From Gautieria morchelliformis (taxonomy: Eukaryota > Basidiomycota > Agaricomycetes > Gomphales > Gomphaceae): a DNA stretch of 64,000 nt. The notes below the pieces were generated by a model. The model had not been told where the DNA came from and searched no databases. It was given only the letters and a program-made list of their open reading frames with translations. A program made the translations under genes and the position numbers. Below are positions 56,405 to 64,000 of this stretch, one piece after another. The stretch is taken from NCBI GenBank assembly GCA_015179125.1, contig WHVA01000498.1, positions 1-64,000 on the forward strand, given 5' to 3'. The stretch's first letter is position 1. Each line of letters starts with the position of its first letter.

Positions 56405-57100
56405 CCTCGCGCGATCTCACTACTCACCTGAGCCTTATATCGAGTCGACCGAAGTAGAAAATTACCACAACCGAGAAAGTCACTGACCCCAGCAATGCCT
56501 TGGCCCTGGCTTCACACCACGCAGCAGCTTCGGCTGCCACTGCGAAACAGCTCGCCGTGGCAAAACTGCCTTCCGCTCCATCGTCAGAGAGCATTGACAA
56601 GTCGGCTGTGGAGGAATCTTCTGGTACCCCTCAAATTGGTGACACCATTGAGCTCAGAGATTCAGACTTTGACGAGGGAAGAAAGACCAGCGATTCCACT
56701 GGTAGCAGCAAAACCCAGCATAAGAGGAAGCAAGGACATAGTAAGCAGGATTTTCTCGGTTCCTTTCACTAGTAGACTATACCTCGTATTGCTTCCCAGC
56801 TACGAAGCGACACACGGCCGCAGATCCCACCGATGTTGACGTGTCTTCTGTATCAAGCGAACACGTCTTTTTATCCACAGGCATTACCGTCAGCAAGTGC
56901 CGAAGTCGCCTTAAGGGCGACATCGTTGAAGCACTTCAATGCTTCACATGAATTCATTTTCCGTGAACCTGCTCGGAGCCATGGACCACAACCGAGATGG
57001 CCTTGTAGGACGAAGCAGTAGAGCCTTATGGCAGCAACGAAGGGGTCACCACTTCGGACGATGCTGATCACGAGAAGAGTGATGGGGAATAAGAAAACAT
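56405..57100 (+). pseudogene. hAT transposase remnant
   Basis: The piece 56500-56772 (ALASHHAAASAATAKQLAVA, RKTSDSTGSSKTQHKRKQG) is low-complexity and may be a linker. Further on, around 56825-56950, one frame reads VSSVSSEHVFLSTGITVSK followed by CRSRLKGDIVEALQCF, which resembles the C-terminal dimerisation motif of hAT transposases (usual pattern SSVxxERxFSxxGxxxxxxRxxL). The catalytic DDE core is absent. Together with the hAT ends this supports an internally deleted copy. Confidence 0.6.
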
Positions 57101-57271
57101 TACTATGGCTTACTGTAACGATAAACAATTTTTTTCGAAATTTTTTTTTCTCTTAGCTGAAGCCCGGGCTTGAGCCCGGCCCCGGCCCGGCCCGGCCCAG
57201 CCCAGCCCAGGATAATGGGCTGGGCTCCATGCTTCATTGAGCCCGAGCCTAGCCCGGCCCGCACATCACTA

Positions 57272-57773
57272 ATATTAATAGATAGTCATAATAACAGTTG
57301 AACGCGGTCTGAACGCGTGTTGTCATTGCGCGATCACAGGCCACCACCTGCCTTCGACTTTTCCTTCCTGACCAGCAAGCACCTCCCATCGAAAGTCGCG
57401 CACGATCCGTACGCATGCGCGTGTGCAGAAACCGAATGTTGACTCCTCGACAACCTGGGTGTCTGGAGAGCATGGGGATTTTGTACCTCAGGCTGTGTGA
57501 GAGGTAAGAACGGGTCAAAATAAGAAAGGTGGCACTCACCAAAAACGATTGACATCCCGGTACTCCGTCGCAGACGTGTGCGTCTGCGGACCGTCCACCA
57601 TCGCGTGCGCTGGGGCACCGAATCGGCAGCACAATCAGGACACGCCCGGGTTAGGTGTGATCTCCTGCGGCCCCACGCACGCTGCTGCTCGCCGTGCTCG
57701 ACTATAGGGAGTGCGGCCCAGGCGCAGCACGCTCAGCGGGACGCGCGCCGCCGAGGGCAGACCTAGAGTGCGC
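57272..57773 (-). other. Possible exon pair of an unknown minus-strand gene
   Basis: On the minus strand a plausible 47-bp intron (57539-57493; GTGAGT donor, CACACAG acceptor) separates two short open stretches. The downstream part, open to about 57334, resembles nothing I know. The hAT element lies at its 3' side. May be spurious. Confidence 0.25.
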
Positions 57774-58262
57774 CGTCGTGCGGGATGGAAGCTGCGCGCT
57801 TGCATCCCACCGCCGTGCGGGCTGCAAGCTGCGCGACAGCGTCCCACCCGACGCTGGTGCGGCCCCAGATTGGCCACCAGCGTCGTGCGGGATGGAAGCT
57901 GCGCGCCTGCCGCCGTGCGGGCTGCAAGCTGCGCGCTGCCGTCCCACCCGACGCTGGTGCGGCTAGTGATGGGCACTAGGCCGCGGCTTAGCCCGGGCCG
58001 AGCCGCCAAAGCCCCGGCCCACCCACGGCCCCCTCCTTCTCCTTCACACCTGCACCCACCGCGCCCTTCCCCCCAGCCTCCTTCACCCCCGCGCAGGCCG
58101 CGGCCCAAGCCGGGCCGGCTGTTAAGGGCCTGGCTCAGGATTTGGCAAGCCCGAGCCGGGCCGTGCCCATCACTAGGTGCGGCCCCAGATTGGCCACCAG
58201 CGTCGTGCGGGCTGCAAGCTGCGCGCCTGAGTCCCACCCGACGCTGGTGTGGCCCCGAGCTG
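57774..58262. repeat. GC-rich tandem array (~100-107 bp units)
   Basis: Unit 1 is 57774-57880; unit 2 is 57881-57963 continued at 58184-58200; unit 3 is 58201-58262 (partial). Each starts CGTCGTGCGGG and contains GCTGCAAGCTGCGCG and CCCACCCGACGCTGGTG. Unit 2 is split by a hAT MITE. Confidence 0.8.
57964..58175. mobile_element. hAT MITE (212 bp)
   Basis: Ends TAGTGATGGGCAC / GTGCCCATCACTA with the exact 8-bp duplication GGTGCGGC (57956-57963 and 58176-58183). The ends resemble those of the larger hAT element at 55489, so a related transposase may mobilise both. GC-rich body, no coding capacity. Confidence 0.92.
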
Positions 58263-58860
58263 CGAGCCGCGTCCCCACTTGGTTTTTTGAATTTTCTCCC
58301 AGCACCAGCGAAGAGCGGCGAGAGTCCTCGTAGACTCGTCATGGCCAAGAGCGGTCACGTGCCCGCATCGCGGGATAGTCCGCGGGCGTCAAGGCGCCGC
58401 GGCACCAAATGCCGGTAAATTTGGCGACATAAGTCGCTGCTCTCCAAATTTTTCCAAGTTCAGCCCAGCCGGAGCCCTTGTATGTGTTGCGTGGCCACAC
58501 ATGGCCGAAGTCTGATCCGGAACAAGCGTCGGACCGATTTAGCCGTACTATGGCAGAATCCGACAATCGACGATGTGGGGTTACCCTGGGTACTCGTGAT
58601 CGTTGAAGATTGAGGACATGGGGTTGCACAAGATTGAACCCAGCCCCAGGTATTTGGACGTCCGCGGCGCCGACATCATCGTAGATCACGAGTACCCACT
58701 AGTTGGCGCTTCTAATCAGACAGCTAATTCCGACCACGATCAAGCCCTCAAACGCGGTGCGTGGCTGCAGCGCGCCACGGCCACCCTGGCACACCGCACC
58801 CCCCCACACACACGCTGCCGCCCCCAACTGCCGCCTCCACCTCCGCAGCCTGTGGTCCAC
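58263..58860. other. Upstream region of the metacaspase-like gene
   Basis: No gene recognised. A GGTAAATTTGGCG-type AT patch near 58413 recalls the repeats near 55140. GGTACTCGTGATC near 58588 and GATCACGAGTACC near 58685 form an inverted repeat of 13 bp about 100 bp apart. Confidence 0.45.
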
Positions 58861-58867
58861 TATATAA
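58861..58867 (+). promoter_or_regulatory. TATA box of the metacaspase-like gene
   Basis: TATATAA, 115 bp before the ATG at 58976 and followed by a C/T-rich leader, as common for fungal promoters. Confidence 0.6.
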
Positions 58868-58975
58868 CAATAGTCGCCCTGCCTGCTTCTCACAAACACC
58901 CTCGTCCTAGGCCCAAGGCTCCCCCCTACCGCTCTCAACACCTCCTCGAGAGCATTAGCAGTATTTTAGGCAGTC

Positions 58976-60517
58976 ATGCCCGGGTCTCCAGAGACACAGT
59001 TCCGACACGGAACGGCGACACTTAGGCCAGCTGAAGGAGTTAAACGCGCCTTATTGATTACCATTCGTTACTCCGGCACACGTTTGCTTCCGTGGTCCCA
59101 CACGCACCTCTCTACAATCAAGGATTTGACGAGTGAATGTTTCAGCTACTTGCCTATATGTTTGTATGCTCACGGGATGAGACAGTGAAATACGGATATG
59201 CCGAGGCGGATATACACGTGCTTTCCGATGACGGGAACCACACCGAGCCCACTCACGACAACATAGTGCGTATGTTTTTTCCATACTAATTCATATCTTT
59301 CATCCCATTCTCAGATCGATGCGTTGAATAACTTAGTAAAATATGCTAAGCCCGGAGATCGGTTTTTCTTTTACTGTAAGTCCGGTGAATCATCGTTTTC
59401 GTTATCCACTAATCTCCTCATCGCCAGACTGTGGACATGGTCGGCAGATCCACAACAAGAATGGACGTGAGACGGACCGCAAGGATGAAGGTTTGTCTGT
59501 GGTATTTTGCCATGGTGGAGCCTTAACAATTTTTTCCAGTAATCCTCGCATCAGACTACATTGACACGTACCAGGACGGTGAAGATTTATACAGCGTGAA
59601 GCGTTATCAGAACCATATCCTTGATGATGTGAGTCATTCGGTGATGCAATAGACTCCGCCCTGACTCAGTCATTGCATAGGTACTGAACAATATTTTGGT
59701 GAAAAGCTTACCAGTCGGCTCACAGCTCGTGGTAGGGTGTAATTTTACAGTATCTTCTATGCTAATGGTGCGTTAGGCTTTATTGGACTGCTGCAATGCT
59801 GGCACAATGATGGATTTGGAGTATTATGGGCCCTTTTCTGAGGGGCCTATCATTGGGAGGCGTATTACGGAGGGTGATTTTAGAGCCGAATCAGCCGACC
59901 CGATGACCGATGCATCCCCCAAAGCTCATGTTGTATGTGGATATCCACTCTGCGGGCATTTATCATTCCAACGAGGTTACAGGTCTCTTGGTCTTCAAGC
60001 CTGGATGGACAACAGTCATGGCAACACCCCAAGACTGGCGGGGTGATGTCGAAGGCAAGTATTTGCGCCTTGTCGAGCGAGATATAAATGTCCCTGATGC
60101 ACACCACAACAGGCATTCATTGAGAGTCTCGGTGTGTGTCCGCGACTGCGGGAAGAATGACGACCGTTCTGACTTCCATCGCAGAGGATAATATGTCGCC
60201 GACCTATGAGGAACTGTTCCACAAACTCTCGTACGTCTCTCTATGCGCATACACACCGTTTATAGTGGCACTCACCGCTGACACAGAGAGAAGCTCGCAA
60301 GAGCATCGATAACGAACAATGAAGGTAAGCCTATCCAGCAGAAACCTTTGGTAAGAACATCGGATTACAATCGATCCAATGACTCTCTGGTTTTCTGACT
60401 GTCCAATTCACATATTAGATCGGACTCCGCACTAAATCAGTGAGTCTGCACAGCCATGATATATTTTTCACGTGCTGAGACGCCGTACAGGATATAAGGA
60501 GACCTTTTACGTTGTGA
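58976..60517 (+). CDS. Metacaspase-like protease (peptidase family C14), 13 exons
   Basis: Introns that keep the frame open: 59133-59185, 59266-59314, 59376-59427, 59491-59539, 59629-59680, 59732-59776, 59933-59982, 60055-60112 (GC-AG, GCAAGT donor), 60132-60184, 60231-60286, 60351-60418 and 60440-60490; stop at 60515-60517, about 301 residues. Without the last intron the protein would end at 60478 (305 residues). Motifs: KRALLITIRYSG at the first strand, KYGYAEADIHVLSDDG, then YCGHGRQI with the predicted catalytic His103, and LLDCCNAGTMMDLEYYG with the predicted catalytic Cys173. The family usually has SGHG and DCCHSG. C-terminal HVVSWSSSLDGQ and VMSKAFIESL fit the p10-like part. Cytosolic Arg/Lys-directed cysteine protease by family; the DCCNAG variation leaves activity open. 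No lesion seen. Confidence 0.88.
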
Positions 60518-61305
60518 CCCGGCTGATGGACAGGGTATGTACCTCAACGAATTCACCGTCGCCATATACTTAATTCTTCTCCTACACTTCTCGCCACTTC
60601 ATTTCATACGACTCTCAGTGTCTATAATTGAAGACTATAGACCCTTCAACAAGATTATAAACCAAAAATTAAGAAATTAGGTATTTCTGACATCCTGACA
60701 TCTTTGAATTCTGCAGAGCTCAACCTTTATTGTCATGAAAAGTGGTTCAGTTTGTAGCTAAACTGCTGAACAATGACAGCGCTGAAGCTTGAAGCGCTGA
60801 TTAAGATTGATGGATCCACACCCGGTCCGGAGACAGTAAGCACTAATCGAACTCCCCAGCGGGTACTGTACATCATGATGTATATCGTGCGGGCGCGGCT
60901 CAGACAAAGGTGTCACATTACACATTATAACCCCCCCCCCAAACGACGTGTCGTGTCGTGTCGTGTGTACAAACGTGTATCGCGACCGCGAGGGCCGTGA
61001 TGATAAGTAACCCTGGTATCAGAAATACAGGTACACCGAGACAAAAAAAAAAACCTCGGGAACGTGACGTCACGCGCGTGATAGCCGAGGAAAAAAAAGT
61101 CTGCCAGTCCAGTAAGAAATTCTGCCAGTGTGCGTGTGCGTGTGCATGTGCGTATGTGCGTGTGTGCATGGGGTATCGTCAACATTCAACCATCGCAGCC
61201 GGTGGCGCTCCGAATTAAACTGCAGGAATGCAAGCGCCCCCCACGTGAAAAGAACACCGTTGAGATGGAAAGAAAAATTTTGGGGGAGCGCGAGCTACGC
61301 ACGTC
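60518..61305. other. Intergenic region between convergent genes
   Basis: 3' flank of the metacaspase-like gene and of the bHLH gene. Holds the second copy of a dispersed repeat (61016-61130) and a GT-rich microsatellite-like run at 61128-61170. Confidence 0.5.
61016..61130. repeat. Dispersed repeat, copy 2
   Basis: Matches 41973-42113 (same block order, including GGAACGTGACGTCACGCG and GTCTGCCAG). Lies 3' of the metacaspase-like gene. Confidence 0.6.
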
Positions 61306-63321
61306 TCAGCTCTCCCCGTCCTCGTCCCCGTCGCCCCCGCTCTCCTCCACCGTCGGCAGCCCCCCCGGCCCCGCGCCACACGCCACCGCGCCCTCGTCCA
61401 CGTCCCGCTCGAGGTCCACCTCGCCCGCCTCGTCCCCGCCCCCCCGCGCGCCCAGCACCCCCCTCAGCCGCCGCACCTCCCCCCTCAGCCGCTCAATCTC
61501 CGCATCCCGCCTCTCCACCTTTCCCCTCAAATCGCGGATATACCCGTTCCCGCACCTGAGCAGCGCGAGCTTGCTCACCCCGCGGTTCGGGCCGTCCGCG
61601 TCGCCCTTCGGCGGCCCGCGCGGGGGCATCGACCCGGGGAGCGGCGGGTCGTCGCCGCCGTCCTCCGGGAGGAGCGGCACGGGCGGGAGGAGCAGCCGCA
61701 GCTCGTCGAAGGACGTCTTGAGCGAGTCGCGCCGCTTCTGCTCCGCCGCCTTGTGGGACGTCTTGCGCGGCCCCCCGCCGCCGCCGCCGCTATGCGGGGT
61801 CCCGCCCGCGGCGGCGGGAAACGCGAGCTGCGCCGCGGCGTGCGCCAAGGGCGACGTGGGCGTGGGCGGGACGGCTGTAGGCTCTTCAGGACTTGAAACA
61901 TTTACAAGTGGGCGAGGGGACAACGCACCTCCCGGTAACAGCGGCTTCAGGCTCGGGCTGAACCCAGGCTTGGCGGTGGACCCCCGCCTGCCGCGCGCAC
62001 CCGCACCCGCACCCGCGCCCGGCCTCGCCCCGGCCTTATTTTTGGTCGACTTGCGCGCGGCAGCCGCCGCGGGGCCCGCGTCCTTCTTCTCGAGGGCGGC
62101 CATGTTGAGCGTCGCGGGCCCCAGGCCCGTCGTGAGCTTGCGCAGGTTGAGGATGCTCGCGGGGGTCATGGGCGCGATGTCCGGGCTGACGGACGTGGAC
62201 GCCGTCCCGCTGTGCGCGGTCGAGGACGACGCCGCCGACGCCGTTGCGTGCGTAGTTTGGTCGGGGTGGGCGGCGGGCGGCGCGGGCGGGGGCATAGAGA
62301 GGTCGACGGGCGACGGCGTGTCGTTCAGGGGGATACAGAACGGCATCGCCCCCGAGCCCGCGCCGCGCGTCGCGGGCGTGGACGCCGCAGAAGGCGACGT
62401 CGACACGGTGCCCCGGGCGTGCGCGATGCCCGCGCCCGCGCCCCCGTGCGGGGCGCCGCGCTTGCGCATGCCCGCCTGCTCGTCGCCGCTCGACGAGATG
62501 GTGCGCTTGAGGTGCGGGCGCTGCTGCGCGGGTGTCTGTGTCGGCACGGACGGGTGCGGCGGGCCGTGCTGCTGCTGCTGGGGCGTCGAGCCGGGGAGGA
62601 TCCACGGGCTCGTGAGCGGGGACAGGTCGTACCCCGGCTGGGCGGGGCTGGGGAGCGGGAAGGGCGGCGAGTTGGGGAAGGCGAGCGCGGCGGGGGCGGA
62701 AAAGGAGGGATTTATGACATGGGGGTGGGGCGAGAGCTGGTTTACGATGGACTACATGTGATATTAGCGTGGAATGACAGGGTCTGGCAGCGCGACGTAC
62801 AGTTGCGGAGGGGCTGTGCGCGAAGAGGTCGGCGGACTGGAGCATCATGGGGGGGACGAGGTCTTTGGGCACGACGGCAGGGAGCTCGGCCGAGGGCCCT
62901 GGGGTGAGGAGGCCATGGAAGAAGGCCTCCTTTTGCTGGGCATTGATGGACGGCTGGCCGCTGATGAGCTCGATCTGGGGAATGTCAGGGCGGGCAGACG
63001 TGCACGGAGCAGGCGACGGACCTGCTGCTGCAGGATGAGCTGCTGGAGCTGCTGGAGCTTCATCTGCTGCTCGAGGCGGCCCTTGAGGCTGAGCATCTCG
63101 GCGGAGATGATGTTCTGGGGCGGGTGGTCGACGCGGGTGTGGGTGAGCATGCTGGTGTCCAAGGCGAGGGCGTGGCCCCGCTGCTGCGGGAAGTCGCCAT
63201 ATATGTCGAGGCCGTGATGCTGTGGATCGCCGACAGCGTGGGCGATGTACTCGGCAAAGTCAAAGTCGGGGATCCGCTGGTCGCGCTGCTGGGGCTGCTG
63301 GGACGCAGGGTGGTCGTTCAT
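61306..63321 (-). CDS. bHLH-leucine-zipper transcription factor, 3 exons, 639 aa
   Basis: Start ATG at 63321-63319 (MNDHPASQQ). Exon 1 63321-63022; intron 63021-62975 (47 bp, GTCCGT donor, CTGAC branch, CCAG acceptor); exon 2 62974-62801; intron 62800-62752 (49 bp, GTACGT donor, CTAAT branch, GTAG acceptor); exon 3 62751-61306. Residues ~487-588 form a basic helix-loop-helix: RKTSHKAAEQKRRDSLK (basic region with E-box-type contacts His, Glu, Arg), DELRLLLPP (helix 1), a long Pro/Gly loop of ~40 residues, and VSKLALLRCGNGYIRDL (helix 2), running into a zipper-like segment with heptad Leu/Ile. The N-terminus is Gln-rich (QQLQQLILQQQ) and the middle is Pro/Ala/Ser/Gly-rich and disordered-looking; the C-terminus is acidic. 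Predicted nuclear DNA-binding regulator acting as a dimer; targets unknown. Confidence 0.9.
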
Positions 63322-63971
63322 CGTGGAAGGCAAGAAGAATAAGCATCGATGCTCGGGCCAGCAGCCCGAAGGCCCCTGGCGGACTTTGAAGACACTTATC
63401 ACTCCCGAAAGGAGCATGTGCGCCATTTCCCAGGCCTGCCGGTGGTTTGCAGGAAAGTATGCGGGAATCTCCGATATTTGCTGGACGCCGAAACCGTGCA
63501 GAGATGCATATCGGGGTCGGCACCGCGCCGACCTCGCATCTATAGCCGGGACATATCGTTCCTGCTAGTCACTGCACAGAATCCATCACATGCTCGTGTG
63601 ACCATATATGCCCGGGTCATCATATCTAGCTTCCTACCCTTGGTCGTGTGAGGGCCGACAGCCCAGTCCACTGGCTTCCCATCTAGATGTGGCAACATGT
63701 GGAGCGTGTCACCCTCGGCCGGGCCCCAGCTGTCGTCGCCACAGCGCCCAACATCAGTCTGGATCCTGGCAAGCAACACCTGATCAGGCATGTCCATTTC
63801 TTATCGTCCTCATGCGGAGAACATCTATATACACCATTGCTCCAAGAGAGGCTCATCATCCCATGTGCTTCTGATCATCCATCCTCTATCCTCGTGTAAT
63901 ACCTAGATCCACATCATAGTTTCCCCGTCTCAGTAAATACAATCTCTGCAACAATACCCCCCACCAGACAC
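63322..63971. promoter_or_regulatory. Shared upstream region of two divergent genes
   Basis: Lies between the bHLH start (minus) and a putative plus-strand start at 63972. Contains a palindrome GGTCGGC-accgc-GCCGACC at 63515-63533, a candidate regulator site, and C/T-rich stretches near 63840-63960 typical of fungal core promoters. Confidence 0.4.
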
Positions 63972-64000
63972 ATGGCTCAATCAAGACGTCTCTCCCTTCT
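63972..64000 (+). CDS. Possible start of a gene cut by the window end
   Basis: ATG in the context ACACATGGC after a C/A/T-rich leader; the nine full codons read MAQSRRLSL and a further codon is cut. Too short to identify. Confidence 0.3.

Larger units (their letters stand above)
55489..57271. mobile_element. hAT-type DNA transposon, internally deleted
   Basis: Terminal inverted repeats TAGTGATGTGC / GCACATCACTA flanked by the exact 8-bp duplication ATATTAAT (55481-55488 and 57272-57279), as expected for hAT elements. Subterminal GC-rich repeats (GGGCTCGGGCTC, GCCCGGCCCGGCCC) lie at both ends. A solo LTR-H occupies 55656-56404; without it the element is about 1.03 kb and keeps only scraps of a transposase. 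Confidence 0.88.

Noticed and set aside
61130..62761. Plus-strand ORF of 543 codons
   Set aside because: It lies antisense to the bHLH gene in GC-rich DNA, is Ser/Pro/Gly/Arg low-complexity, and has no family match; the minus strand has a clear bHLH domain with introns.

Overview
The window reads as a repeat-rich stretch of a basidiomycete (Agaricomycete-type) genome. Introns in the supported host genes are 45-68 bp with CTRAY-like branch sites, most are GT-AG and one is GC-AG, and the recognisable genes (a metacaspase-like protease, a bHLH-zipper regulator, a decayed glyoxal oxidase) fit a mushroom-forming fungus. No rRNA, tRNA or CRISPR array was seen.

Positions 1-9394 hold copia remnants: family F lying in a ~2.1 kb palindrome, then family E. 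Positions 9395-13558 are host-like, with a glyoxal oxidase pseudogene and a small unknown two-exon gene. A LINE with a poly(A) tail occupies 13559-19174 and carries a four-level nest of solo LTRs, each with an exact 5-bp target duplication. Positions 19175-41921 are almost solid LTR retrotransposon: decayed copia A2, half of gypsy 1, intact young copia A3 (1414-aa polyprotein), the 3' half of gypsy 2 with an intact 686-aa extra ORF, and copia D. Copia B, with 91/101-bp LTRs, lies at 43276-51116. A split minisatellite, a deleted hAT transposon and a GC-rich tandem array holding a hAT MITE lead to the two intact host genes at 58976-60517 and 61306-63321.

The most interesting signal is in the LTRs of copia families A, D and E. 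Each LTR contains an exon-intron-exon unit (H, intron of 51-56 bp, m) followed by a second intron-like segment of 53-61 bp whose 3' part is the exact spliced product H-m. In four copies of family A, H and m differ between LTRs but the two copies inside one LTR are always identical, so the spliced copy appears to be re-made in each retrotransposition cycle. H1 starts roughly 30-40 bp after a TATA-like box in families E, D and A2, so H-m-U5 is what strong-stop cDNA on a fully spliced leader would look like. I infer a mechanism by which introns in an LTR could survive reverse transcription.

Other themes: three copia families have a primer-binding site complementary to the initiator tRNA-Met anticodon arm, and in family A the polyprotein ATG lies inside it. 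Most nonsense mutations in the elements look like CGA to TGA. The two full-length A elements have mismatched flanks without target duplications, which points to recombination between copies or to an assembly misjoin.
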